Below the pieces are notes generated by a model that was not told the origin of the DNA, searched no databases, and saw only the letters and a program-made list of their open reading frames with translations. Both the position numbers and the translations under genes were made by a program. From Schizochytrium sp. TIO01 (taxonomy: Eukaryota > Sar > Bigyra > Thraustochytrida > Thraustochytriidae): 64,000 nucleotides of DNA. The stretch is from NCBI GenBank assembly GCA_004764695.1, contig SMSO01000035.1:2044001-2108000 (forward strand), given 5' to 3'. Below are positions 9,531-19,859 of the stretch, piece by piece; the first letter of the stretch is position 1, and the number at the start of each line of letters is the position of its first letter.

Positions 9531-10712
9531 ATGTCTTCGATGCGCGAACTGCAAGACGCACTTTTGCATGGAGGAAAGCATGAAATTGAGACCGTTCTTG
9601 AGACGATGAAGAAACGTGAACTCGCTGGAACCGGTGGGCAACATGATGATTACAGATTTAAGTTTATGGACCAGCATGTGAATGAGGGGACGGGCATGAT
9701 GCCTCTTCATGTAGCGTGCATGAGTGGCAAGCGAGCTAGTGTGGAAGCTATGTTAGAAATGCATGCCGACCTTACGGGCATTGATAATAAGGGTCGTACT
9801 CCGCTCCACTGCGCTGCTGAGGGTCAGAATGTTGAAGCCATTGCACCTCTCATCAAAGCCTTGGAGAGTAAAAATTGGGCAGGTAAATGTCTAGGTTTTC
9901 GTGATCGTCGTCATTTGACACCTCTTCATCTGGCATGTGGAGCACCTGAAGTTATGCGAGTTATGATTCATTGCAAGGGAGCTCGAGCTAACCTATGGGA
10001 TACCCCAGGGTTGCTCCGACGTGTAGTTCTTTTCCCACAAAGTGCCGAGTGCTTACATGCTCTTCTTGACGATGTTTCTGATATGAACCTTTTGCAGTCG
10101 ATTCTCAACGAGAAAGAGCCTGGAAGCGGGAAAACAATTTTAGTTGCAGCTTGCGAGCACGGATGCCTAGAAACTTGCCAGTTGCTCATCAAACTTGGTG
10201 CCGATCCAACTATTGTGGATATGGATGAACAGAATGCCTTGCATTGGGCATGCATGCTTGAGCACACTGAGCTACGTGACTGGCTTAGGTCTACGTCGTT
10301 TCAAGACGCACTGGACTCTCAGTGCGACGCATCTGGTCGGACACCGCAGGACTGGGACACCCAAAATGAATTTGAGTTGTCCAGCCCGGCGCTCCCAAGC
10401 AATGATGCTTCTCCAAGTACGCAGCACGCACACGAGCCAAGCTCACATGAGTCTCCAGCCTCGCCACCGATGCCACCTCATTCAGCATCTATCGACCCAT
10501 CTTCACCAGACTCAGTCAATCTCCAATGCTCCTTCAAATCAAGCAAAAAGGGCGTTGCTTGGCGTCAGGATCGCATCGAGCTAGATGAAGCAATGAATCA
10601 ACAAATGGAGCAGCTTACTCGTATGCTAGCGAATGATGGCGAACTCAAAGATCAGGACGACACTGATAACATTGACGACCTCAACGATAAAAAAAAACAC
10701 GAAACTCAATGA
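9531..10712 (+). CDS. Ankyrin-repeat protein with disordered Ser/Pro-rich C-terminus
   Basis: 393 residues from the ATG at 9531 (MSSMRELQDALLHGG). Ankyrin repeats fill residues about 5-270: GMMPLHVACMSGKRASVEAM, KGRTPLHCAAEGQNVEAI, HLTPLHLACGAPEVMRVM, KTILVAACEHGCLETCQLL and QNALHWACMLEHTELRDWL. The C-terminal 120 residues are low in complexity (Ser, Pro, His, Asp) with a Lys-rich patch KSSKKGVAWRQDR and an acidic end. There is no catalytic domain. It is a probable scaffold or adaptor, and no family is recognised. It is head to head with another ankyrin gene, but the two share no obvious sequence beyond the repeat consensus. Confidence 0.87.
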   Translation: MSSMRELQDALLHGGKHEIETVLETMKKRELAGTGGQHDDYRFKFMDQHVNEGTGMMPLHVACMSGKRASVEAMLEMHADLTGIDNKGRTPLHCAAEGQNVEAIAPLIKALESKNWAGKCLGFRDRRHLTPLHLACGAPEVMRVMIHCKGARANLWDTPGLLRRVVLFPQSAECLHALLDDVSDMNLLQSILNEKEPGSGKTILVAACEHGCLETCQLLIKLGADPTIVDMDEQNALHWACMLEHTELRDWLRSTSFQDALDSQCDASGRTPQDWDTQNEFELSSPALPSNDASPSTQHAHEPSSHESPASPPMPPHSASIDPSSPDSVNLQCSFKSSKKGVAWRQDRIELDEAMNQQMEQLTRMLANDGELKDQDDTDNIDDLNDKKKHETQ

Positions 10713-11607
10713 TTTGCCTTGAAAACTTCACATTACATAAACTAAATTCCAAGATCTTCCAGCCCTTACACACATCGTTTGATGATTCAACGTTTGAATC
10801 TACCCAGTAAATGAGCTGACCTATACACGGTTCGTCACTAATTCTTTCAGCTGTGATCAAAATTAATATCACGAAGCTGGTTTTATGAAAGAAATAGTTA
10901 TAAATTCATATTGAAGTAATCTTTAGGTACAACCCAAAGGTTGGGTGGTATATGTGTTTCATTGAAACCAGGTTCATCGCTCTCTTGTGTTATTTGGATA
11001 TTCTTGTGGTTGGTTCGTTTTTGTGAAAGATGCTTCCTTTAATCTGTGCTTGGAGACACATCTTTGATTGCAAGTGACATAAAATAATGTTTTCTACAAC
11101 ACCGTCGCATCTTTCTTTAGATAAAGATGGCACAGCACAAAGTGCCACTTCAGTTCTTTCCCCGACCGTTTCATCAACTTACACAACTATTCAATTTATG
11201 CGTGCAGTATAATGTTAGAAAACAATTAAAAACGAGAGGAGGCCACAGGTGTATTCCTTTTCTTAAAAAACAAACCAAAAAACACCACTTGAATAAAACT
11301 GCTCTTCTTCCTCACCTATGATCTAAACAGACGGAGACACAGACTCTCGATCGATCCCACTCGACACTTTCGCACTGTGTACTTCGAGCCCATCTCCGTT
11401 CGAGCGTTTCTGTGTTTCCTACCATGTCATGACGCAGTGGTCTCAAGCCCACTCGTACAGGTACAACCTTTGATCCGTGTCTTCAGGCTGGCTTCAGCGG
11501 GGCTTTCCGAGCCACGAGTTTCTCTCTCTCCGGCTGTCACTTATCGCTAATCGCCAGCACGTGTAACAAACAGTCTGGCGCAGCAGAAGTAATGGGGTTC
11601 ATCGCTT

Positions 11608-11665
11608 CCAGTCAGTCAGTCAGTCACTTAGTTAGTCTTCAACTTCAACTTCAACTTCAACTTCA
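11608..11665. repeat. CAGT tetramers followed by a CTTCAA hexamer tract
   Basis: A short cagtcagtcagtca run is followed by about five copies of the hexamer cttcaa (about 11636-11665). Both are perfect or nearly so. Confidence 0.8.
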
Positions 11666-11742
11666 CGCACCTACACCGCTCTTTGCAGGCTCCGTGCTGC
11701 TTATAAATGTCCCCTTAAATCGGACTACATCGAAGCAGAGTG

Positions 11743-11768
11743 GAATGAATGAATGAATGAATGAATGA
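11743..11768. repeat. (GAAT)n microsatellite
   Basis: About six perfect GAAT units. The same motif recurs at 18567, 26221 and 58658, on either strand. Confidence 0.9.
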
Positions 11769-12048
11769 CAGAGAATCACGGCAGCAGACTCATGTTCTGT
11801 GGGGATCCACCGATGAGCTCTTGAGTTTGCAACACATCCTTCACGAAACAGAGTCTGAGGACTCAGGCTCAGCCAAAGGCACCACGGTCGACCTGAGTTG
11901 CCGAGCAGGCCTGAAGGCGAAGCAGGAGGAATGAATGGGCTTGACTGATTGATTTTGATGCGAAAACTTGCAATTCCTACAGAAGTTTTATAAAAGGAGC
12001 AGGAAGAAGGAGAAGAAGACGGAGGAATAGGAGCCCAGCTTTCTCTGA

Positions 12049-12146
12049 GGAGTCAGTGAGCCAGGCAGTCAGTCAGCTAGTCACTACGTCAGTCAGCCAG
12101 TCAGTCAGTCAGCCAGCCAGCTAGTCAGCCAGCCAGCCAACCAGTT
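12049..12146. repeat. Degenerate (CAGT/CAGC)n tract
   Basis: About 98 bp of interspersed cagt and cagc tetramers with a few interruptions, i.e. an aging microsatellite. Confidence 0.8.
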
Positions 12147-12299
12147 GTCCGCTTGCTCGTTCCTGGCCACAGAGTTTCGCTGCTGCGAAGTGGTCTCGAT
12201 TCCTGCGTTCTCTAATATTTCGAGGCGATAAGAGAGGAACAACAACAAAATAAAAGAAGAAAGAGAAAGAAAAAAGAAAAGAAAGAAGGAGAGAGAATG

Positions 12300-12345
12300 A
12301 AAAAAGAAAAATGAAAATGAAAATGAAAATGAAAATGAAAAATGA
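12300..12345. repeat. (AAAATG)n hexamer tract
   Basis: About five tandem copies of gaaaat follow a GA-rich purine stretch at 12240-12300. Confidence 0.8.
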
Positions 12346-12740
12346 GCTTGAAAAAGGATGCCAAAAGCTTATGGTGTTATTTACGTCAGTTGATCCGGAG
12401 TTGAGAGTATCAGGAAAAGGCAATTGCCGTAGAGCTCCTGCTGCTATCAGGCCTCGAGAGAGCCTGCGAGGCCTTTAGAAAGCTTGCGGAAACCGGAGTT
12501 CCTCAAGAGACTTTTGCGAATTGCTCTGGTCGACCTTCCATTTCCATATCATGATGATGCAAAGTGAGGGAATCATGGTAACTTATTGTAAGTTTCTATG
12601 TTATGGGATATCAAATTGGATCTTAACGAGATGAAATCGAATCAAAACGAAAGTAGAACACGGAGAGTCAACAGCTAAAGCAGATCCTCAACAGAAAGCC
12701 CCAGTTGTGGTTGGCTGGAGCAAAACGTTGGTGCGCGAGA

Positions 12741-14192
12741 ATGTGGTCCAAAGCGTGTCTCGTGGCCAGCTTAGTGGCTTTGGCGCAGGTCTTGAGGACC
12801 TCTGCTACGTCAGAGTTTATCGAGATTGAGCCAGGTACGGCACCAGGAAACAGCGCTGCTTTTCGAGAGGGGGCGGACCCTTCGGGAAGAGGTTTCTTAG
12901 ATGTCAACGTGTACATTGCACGGTCTAAGCACGATGCTGGTGAAGTGTCGGAAATTTTAGAACCGATGAAAGTCAATGATTTGATTAAGGTAGCAGTTTT
13001 TGACAGTGAAGATGATTTCATCAAGACCTATGGTGATGTTGTGGGCCCAGTTTTCGTGCAGCGTGGAGTTGAATTTCCATATGTGAATGTGACCATGGAG
13101 GCCCGCACAGAACCTAAGGTGCTTATGCGCACCTGGGTGGAGCAACGTCTGCGGACTCAGGTGGGCTGGGTGAATTACTTAGATGTTCCTCTCGAACTAT
13201 TCTGGCAGCCTCCAAATGCAGATCCGGTTGTAATGGGCATGCTTAACATTGGTGAGCGCAACACTGTATGGCGTGATACGTATGTTGGTCATGTTTTCGT
13301 GCTCCGCCATCCGAACGGGACTATGTTCTACTACAGGATCTCTACGGAGGAGTTTCACCGGCTGGGCAATTTCCCTAGTGCAGTGGGATATCGGGAGGAC
13401 CCTCCGCGTGAACTCCTGGAGATGTTGGACAGAGACGAAACTGAACGGCTATCCAAGGTCAAAGTAAACTTTACGTCAGAGGGATATAAACGAATCGCGA
13501 CTCCACCTCAGCTGTTTGGTGATATTCGTCGTTTCTACAACATCAATCGCCAGCGTGCCTACGTAGAGGACATGGAAGGCAGCATTCACATCAATACATG
13601 GGTGGTAGACTCTGAGCTTGTGCCGCCGTCATTCGCAACCAAAGATAAGTGGCACAGGTGGTTTCAGCCTGTTCTTGAAGAATGGTGTCAGTTCCAGCTC
13701 GAGGCGACTGACTTGTACGGAATTCGTACTTATCATCGGGATGCTGTCCTGCTGAACCATATCGATAGACACTCCACCCATGCTGTCTCAGCGATTATCA
13801 ATATTGAGCAGGGCGGTATTGACAAAGATTGGCCGTTGGAGATCCGCAATGTGCGTGGAGAGGTGGTTCATTCTGATCTGCAACCAGGTGAGGCTATGCT
13901 TTATGAAAGTGCAAAATGCATGCATGGTCGCCCGACTCCGCTTGAGGGAGACTATTATACTAATGTATTCTTTCACTACCGACCTGTCAACGATCCCACC
14001 TGGTTCAAGCGCGTTGTACCAGGCTCGGAAGGCCTGTACCAAGGCCCCCCTGAAATAGAAATTGACGAGAGCGATGCATATGATGATGATTACAGCGAGA
14101 TTGAAGACGACAACGAGGACGACGAGGACGTCTATAATGAAGATAAAGAAGACGAAGATGAAGATAAAGATGATGGTCATCGTGAGCTGTGA
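12741..14192 (+). CDS. ER-targeted 2OG-Fe(II) oxygenase with VHL-beta-like segment
   Basis: 483 residues from the ATG at 12741; codons further upstream in this frame lack an ATG. The N-terminus is a signal peptide (MWSKACLVASLVALAQVL). Residues about 141-193 resemble the VHL beta domain: N-x-L-D-x-P-L-E-L-F-W, then L-N-I-G-E-R and DTYVGHVFVLRH, where T180 and H184 align with the hydroxyproline-pocket Ser111 and His115 of human VHL. The catalytic domain carries the Fe(II) facial triad: H340-x-D342 in NHIDRHSTHAVSAIINI and H395 in CMHGRPTPLEGDYY. The first 140 residues are unassigned. An acidic Asp/Glu tail follows, ending in HREL, a KDEL-like retention signal. This suggests a lumenal ER enzyme, probably hydroxylating proline or a related residue; the substrate is unknown. 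The usual 2OG-binding basic residue near the end of the fold is not obvious. Confidence 0.85.
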   Translation: MWSKACLVASLVALAQVLRTSATSEFIEIEPGTAPGNSAAFREGADPSGRGFLDVNVYIARSKHDAGEVSEILEPMKVNDLIKVAVFDSEDDFIKTYGDVVGPVFVQRGVEFPYVNVTMEARTEPKVLMRTWVEQRLRTQVGWVNYLDVPLELFWQPPNADPVVMGMLNIGERNTVWRDTYVGHVFVLRHPNGTMFYYRISTEEFHRLGNFPSAVGYREDPPRELLEMLDRDETERLSKVKVNFTSEGYKRIATPPQLFGDIRRFYNINRQRAYVEDMEGSIHINTWVVDSELVPPSFATKDKWHRWFQPVLEEWCQFQLEATDLYGIRTYHRDAVLLNHIDRHSTHAVSAIINIEQGGIDKDWPLEIRNVRGEVVHSDLQPGEAMLYESAKCMHGRPTPLEGDYYTNVFFHYRPVNDPTWFKRVVPGSEGLYQGPPEIEIDESDAYDDDYSEIEDDNEDDEDVYNEDKEDEDEDKDDGHREL

Positions 14193-15060
14193 GATATTCT
14201 TGTTTATAGATTATCTCAAATTTATCTACCGTGAAAATAAGTAGTAATACACAATTGTACTCTCTCTATTCTTTCACTCATTATAAACTTGTGCTCTCAT
14301 GGATATGCATTCCTGACCGGTACTAATGACATGAGTAGTAAGACATCATGATACTAGGTACTCTGGCGCAGAGTTCTTCAGTCTGCAAAAAATCAAGATA
14401 AGATAAATATCTTAAAATCTAACTGAGAACAAATTTGTCTTAAATTGTTATTGTTTGAAGTTAGTTCGCCTCTTTTTGTCCTTCTGCAGGTCAGCGTTTG
14501 GAAAATCTAGATTGACGATAGTATATTCTGTGGAGAGAGGGAGGGAACAATTCTCAGAACGAGGAATAAGACATGAAGGATATGCTGTATATTTTTTGTT
14601 TTTGGAAGAAAAAAAGAAGTAATTCATGCACAGTAGAGGCAGACAACGCATACAAACCTGAATGGAAAACGTTGCACATATGGTCGTTCTGCAGAATGTG
14701 TGTAAAAAATGCCACAAAAGAGGATTTATTTTTGCATGCAAAGTATGTGTATGAGTGTGTAAATTTTGCTTTTGGTTCCAGTGATCCTCTTTTGATATTT
14801 GATTATTATCCGCTGCATCTGTCACGTAGACAAATCATCACAGATTGGTAACAATGCAGTCAAAAAGGAAAACAAAACGAGAACGAAAAAATGGAGGGTA
14901 CGGAATGTGGGGAAAGGTAGAGATATGGGAAAGGGCTTGAGAGTTGTAAGAGAAATGAGATGCGCGCACGGGACCACCTGCATCATGACCGTTCAGTCAA
15001 ACTGAGGACCTTTGAAAGTTTATGTGTATGTGAATGCTGTGGTATCCCTGATTCGATCAC
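14193..15060. other. Spacer between convergent oxygenase and P450 genes
   Basis: No gene is supported. It is an A/T-rich stretch holding the 3' regions of both neighbours. Overlapping frames at 14448-14851 on both strands have no domain character. Confidence 0.5.
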
Positions 15061-16512
15061 TTAGGCGCGAGCCTTCAACACATAGAACGAGTCACGCGGG
15101 TAGAGAGTGGGCAAGTAGATAATCTCCTCGCCACCCGGGGTATCAATTCGCTCAGTATCGTAGTAGTGGACGAGGGTGGCCATGAAGAGGGCAACGGTGT
15201 TGCTAGCATAAAAACGACCAGGGCACATGTGGGCACCACTGCCGAAGCACATGATCTTCTTGAAAGAAGGGTCAAGCATGTTGTTGGGGTCCGGGTCGAA
15301 GCGCTCAGAGCCCTCAATGTTGTACTTAGATCCAGTAATGGAAGGGAACATCATGACACCAGAGGGGATCTCGTGCTCACCAAGCATGGTGTCCTTGCGG
15401 CTGACGTAGGGGACCATAGGAACAGGGGGCTTGTACTGAAGCTGGTTGATGGCAGCAGCGCGGAGAATAGGGAGCTTGTTGGCATTGTAAGCACGGGGCA
15501 TGGCAATAGAGAAGTCTTCGTCCTTCTCAACAACAGCGTCTAACTCAGCACGGAGCTTCTCTACAACTTCAGGGTGCTTAGCCATGGAGTGAAGGACCCA
15601 GCAAAGAGCAGAGGTAGTGGCATCCTGAGCAGCAAAGCAGAAATCAAGACCGGCATGGGCAATATCAGCAGGCTTGCTGCCATAGCCCTTAATGTCGTTC
15701 TTGAGGCAAGCCTGAGTGATACGGTCAAGTACGCAGATGGGCTCCTCGTTGTTCTTCATGCGGCGGAAGCAGTCTTCGGCGACGCGGTGAAGCACCTTCA
15801 TGATACGCTGGCTGGCAGCCTTGGCCATGCCGAGCTGAGTGAAGGGAAGGTCAATCGGCATAACAATGAAGCCGTTGGTGACAACAATGAGGTCCTCTGC
15901 GATCCAGTCGGCCTCACCCTTCTGAAGGTATCCACCAATGAAGACGTTGAGGGAAAGGTGAGCGTTCATGAGGCGAAGGTCAAAACGAACATCGTTCTTG
16001 GCCTGCTCAGCAGGGGAGCGGGCAGCGATCTTCTGGAGGACCTCAAAGCAGCCGTTGGCAGCAGTGTAAGCGGCACCATGAAGAACATCAGCCTTCTTAA
16101 GGTTGGGGACCATGACACGACGCCACTTAGCGAGCTCCTCAATGGAAATGTACACGAGGTTGTCCTTGCCAAGAAGCTTCTCAGAACTGGGGTGGACAAG
16201 GAGCTTAAAGTTCTCGGAGTCCTCAAAGATCTTCTTCGTCCACTGCGGGTTGGTAACGAAGTAAGCCTGCATGGTGAGGACCTTGAAGGCGGAGATGCCG
16301 TTCGGTGCAAGCTTGCGGAGGTTCTCCCAGAAGCCAGTTGGGTTGGCAATCACGGTGAAGATATCACCAAAGAGGGGAAGGGTGAACCAGTTGGAGGCAG
16401 CCTTTGCCTTCAAACGCTTGAAGTGGTAGCGAATCACATCAAGGGCCATAAGGATAATGACGACGGCCGCAAACTTGCGAAACATCGAGCGAGACTTGGA
16501 CACGACAGCCAT
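15061..16512 (-). CDS. ERG5: Cytochrome P450, CYP61/CYP710-type sterol C22-desaturase-like
   Basis: 483 residues from the ATG 16510-16512 (MAVVSKSRSMFRK), with a membrane anchor at about 10-25. Family features: AFKVLTMQAYFVTNP, FKLLVHPSSEKLLGKDNLVY (typical of ERG5/CYP710), the I-helix FAAQDATTSALCWVL as in sterol C22 desaturases, PPVPMVPYVSRKD, and the heme loop FGSGAHMCPGR with Cys430 (codon 15223-15225). These point to delta-22 sterol desaturation in the ER membrane. The odd point is the K-helix: where all close relatives have E-x-x-R before YRPP, this protein has N356-Q-L-Q359 before YKPP (15436-15447). The gene uses strongly biased C/G-ending codons, suggesting high expression, so it is unlikely to be a pseudogene. 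Catalytic competence is uncertain. Confidence 0.87.
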   Translation of the reverse strand: MAVVSKSRSMFRKFAAVVIILMALDVIRYHFKRLKAKAASNWFTLPLFGDIFTVIANPTGFWENLRKLAPNGISAFKVLTMQAYFVTNPQWTKKIFEDSENFKLLVHPSSEKLLGKDNLVYISIEELAKWRRVMVPNLKKADVLHGAAYTAANGCFEVLQKIAARSPAEQAKNDVRFDLRLMNAHLSLNVFIGGYLQKGEADWIAEDLIVVTNGFIVMPIDLPFTQLGMAKAASQRIMKVLHRVAEDCFRRMKNNEEPICVLDRITQACLKNDIKGYGSKPADIAHAGLDFCFAAQDATTSALCWVLHSMAKHPEVVEKLRAELDAVVEKDEDFSIAMPRAYNANKLPILRAAAINQLQYKPPVPMVPYVSRKDTMLGEHEIPSGVMMFPSITGSKYNIEGSERFDPDPNNMLDPSFKKIMCFGSGAHMCPGRFYASNTVALFMATLVHYYDTERIDTPGGEEIIYLPTLYPRDSFYVLKARA

Positions 16513-18566
16513 TTTGCTTGATTTGTTTGTTCTAGAAATAGCGAAACAACAAAAAAGAGTATCTACTACACACAAGGAGCACGTGTAAACACACGAACGT
16601 ACTCGCTAGCTAGTGCAAGAAATGTGATGAGTTTAGGAAAAGAGCAGAGTCTTTTCTTGAGTGAGGCTGTATCATGAAGCATTTAGCGAGAGCAAGAAAA
16701 AGAAATACATTTGCCATGAAGTCAAACATCCACGCCAAAAGCAGAAAAAAGCAAAACAAACGTTAGTCAATCAATGTTCCCATCAAGGTTTGACACAACC
16801 AAAATAGCCTTTACACCTGCCATCTTCTCCACGTGCTTCTCATAACCATTAGTAACTTCAATCTACTCGCTTCTGCAAGGGTGATCTGGGTTTGCAATCT
16901 TTCTTTTGTAGGGTCTCTAAAACTCGGATTGGATGCCTCAACAATTTGCAAATTGTGAGTAAGTCGATACCTCATCTCATTATGCAGTAATATTGTTATC
17001 TTGCACAATGCCAGGTATTTAAAACAAAAAAACTCCACGTGTAAGAGTTAATTCCATTGGGTGTAGCCTACCATTGTCCAGAGGGTTACAATCAAGATAG
17101 TTCATGTACATCTTGTTTACGTATTCCTCTGGGACAGCTGGCATGGTATTAGGGCACCCCTCCCTTCAAATGAAGAGAAATGAAATTTCACACACTTCAG
17201 CGCCTGCATCCACCAAAGCAGACTTAAGGAGCACCTGGCACTTGAGAAGCGGCAAACCATCGTCAAGGGCAAGGGAGCGAGAGCATCGTGATGATCTCCA
17301 AGGCTTGAGCACTCATCCTACTCTTTGCGCATAAGCATCCTATACACAATAACGAATGTATGCACCTCAGTGTTCGACAGAGACCCTCCCTCGCTTGCCC
17401 GTACTGATCATCCACAAGTCCACTGACGTGACCAGCGTCGAAGCAGCACGAAAAGACATCCAAGCAGTAGCAGCAGAAGAAGCACAACAACAAGAAAAAG
17501 CAGAAGCAGTAGACCTCAACAGTAGAAGCTGGAGAAGGGCAGGGCCTGATGGCTCAGGTGCTCGCGGATGGCGACGCTACCGGCGAGGGTGCCAGCATCT
17601 CGACCCTCTCTGGGGCCCCTTCGGAGCGAGGAGGCCACATGGTCCATTCCAGCGTCGTGATCAGCCAACAATGGCTCAAGTGGGCCGGCTAGCGCGGCGG
17701 ACGTACCTGTCGGCGAGAAGACTCGGCCGGCGGCGCGATTGGGTGATTGATTGAGTGATCGTCGCGTTGGACGACGATCTGCGATTTGCATGAACGATGG
17801 TTATTCGACCTTTTTCTCATGCAAAAGCAGGCGCACCTGTCCTTATCATTACTACCGCCGCTTCTCCCTCTCAACGGGATCCTTGAGCTCTGTCTCCTCC
17901 AAGTATCGCTTCCTAATTTGGACTGTGGGTACAAATACAAATCCGCTGCACCTCGCTCGCAGCATCGATTGTTGATCGAGGCGCAATCCTGTGTCTCACT
18001 CTTACGGAACCCGTGTATCGGTAACTACTTAAAACCTTCTAATACACCTAGTTCGGTGATAGAGTCGCGAGCGTCCTGAGGCTCGGCGCCATTTTTTTTC
18101 AATCCAAGCGCCTCCGTTTATTCCTCGGGCTGGTGCATAACTTGTATAAGTTGAATAATAGCAAGAACCAGCCTCCTCGTGCCTTCAATTTTATTCATCT
18201 CTCTGAAATAGAAAATAGAAAGAAACTTCGATGGTAAAATATTCATTGGTATTTTATTATATTATTTTTAATATATAATTTTTTATTAGCAGTGGTAGTA
18301 TTTTAATAAGAAGAAGAAAAGAAAAGAAGAAGTTAAACTTTGTAGGTGCTCTTTTTACGTTCTTACTTAGTGATGTAAGTACTTATCTGGCTACTTGGAG
18401 ATTTTCATTATAAAAACTAAAAAATAACTTTTAATTGAAAGTAAAAAAGATAAAACATTCTTTCATATGAAACGATGGCCATTGACGGTAGGTCTAATAG
18501 CAAAGTAACGATACCTTTTTCTTTCTTCTTTACTCCATAAACTATAGCGTTTCTTTCATACACACT

Positions 18567-18651
18567 CGTTCATTCATTCATTCATTCATTCATTCATTCA
18601 TTTAGTCATTCATTCTCATTCATTCGTTCATTCATTCGTTCATTCATTCAA
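18567..18651. repeat. (CATT)n microsatellite
   Basis: About 20 units of cattcatt with a few cgtt and ctcatt interruptions. It is the reverse complement of the GAAT motif at the other sites. Confidence 0.9.
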
Positions 18652-19731
18652 AGTATTGTTGTCGTTCTCTTTAAAAATAAAACAGCCTTAGTAGCATAAG
18701 TTGGCCAAACAAAGCAGGAACGAAAGATGAAGACTGAGCGATGATACCCTTCCTGTTCGCCAATTCTTCCCTGGCTGTTGATTCGCTGGCTCATGACACC
18801 GCCTTTCTCTCCACCAGACGCGCACGAGCTCCAATCCTCGCAGCCGAGAAGCCACAAGAGCCACAGGTGTACGTCCAAGTCCTGGCTGGGTGCGCTGTTG
18901 TGCTGCTGCTGCTGCTGCTGAGCTAAGAAGTGAGCGAGTGAGTGTGCTACAGTACACAAAGAGCGCCAACAATAGAACACACTGCCGAAAGGATTTCTTC
19001 TGCTTTGGTTTAACACATATATGTATAAAGAATCATGGCCAATCCTTATCACGTTCGTTGACATGCCCGGGCAAGAAAGCAAGCAAAGTTTTCATGGTGT
19101 AGAATAGACGAAGCAAAAGAAGGCAACGATTGACGGCATCATCTGTTGTTCAATAAATTCCATTTTACGAAATGAGAATTAGGTTGAATCAATGAATGAC
19201 TCATTCATGATTGAAGGAGCTGAAAGGGGGTGAAAGGGCTCTACACAAACACAATTTAGCAACGCCTTCTTTGCGTTGAACTTGCCTTGGCAGCTGGTGT
19301 TTCATACAGTCACTCGGAACGACGAGTCAGTGGAACTCTCTCTGCCAGAGTGGCTTTTCCTCGAGGCATGCCTCGAAAGAAGCAGCAGAACTATCACTCT
19401 CGGAGTCTGAATGAACCACAGAGAATCTAAGCGATCTACTCATCAGAGTGAGTGAGATTGCTTCAATCATCAATGACAGACGAACGAGTTTTCACAGAAA
19501 CACCATAAAGTGAGCAGAACAACGTGAGAAGAAGTCGCCGGAATTCACTTCATGCAAAAAACTCAGGTCGGGGAAATCTGACCTGTCTACCGGGACTGGA
19601 CTTCACTCGCATTTGTTTCAAGAACGTCAATGTCGCCTCCTGCAGCGAGCAACCTTCGCGGCTTGCAGCAGCGAGTTTTTATAGCTCCTGCAAGTCCGAA
19701 GTTGCCAATCTTTAAAGCAGCGGCCTATTGG

Positions 19732-19859
19732 ACAAACAAACAAACAAACAAACAAACAAACAAACAAACAAACAAACAAACAAACAAACAAACAAACAAA
19801 CAAACAAACAAACAAACAAACAAACAAACAAACAAACAAACAAACAAACAAACAAACAA
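19732..19859. repeat. (AAAC)n microsatellite, about 32 copies
   Basis: About 128 bp of perfect acaa tetramers without interruption. The lack of decay suggests it is young or unstable. It gives spurious TNKQ- and FVCLFVC-type frames. Confidence 0.95.

Larger units (their letters stand above)
10713..12740. other. Repeat-rich intergenic region
   Basis: No gene is supported. The region contains several simple repeats, listed separately, and a TATA-like TTTTATAAAAGG at about 11987-11998. The 12121-12423 minus-strand frame is the translation of an A/T-rich simple repeat. The last few hundred bases are probably the promoter and leader of the oxygenase gene at 12741. Confidence 0.5.

Noticed and set aside
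12705-12740. Longer N-terminus for the 2OG oxygenase
   Set aside because: The frame start at 12705 is TTG. The ATG at 12741 begins a proper signal peptide.
15574-16521. 315-codon open frame on the plus strand inside the P450 gene
   Set aside because: It is antisense to a well-supported P450. Strong C/G-ending codon bias removes stops from the opposite strand, and the translation has no domain.
17356-17754. 132-codon frame with a Glu/Gln-rich stretch
   Set aside because: There is no domain, its Arg-rich second half is atypical, and no splice partners were found.
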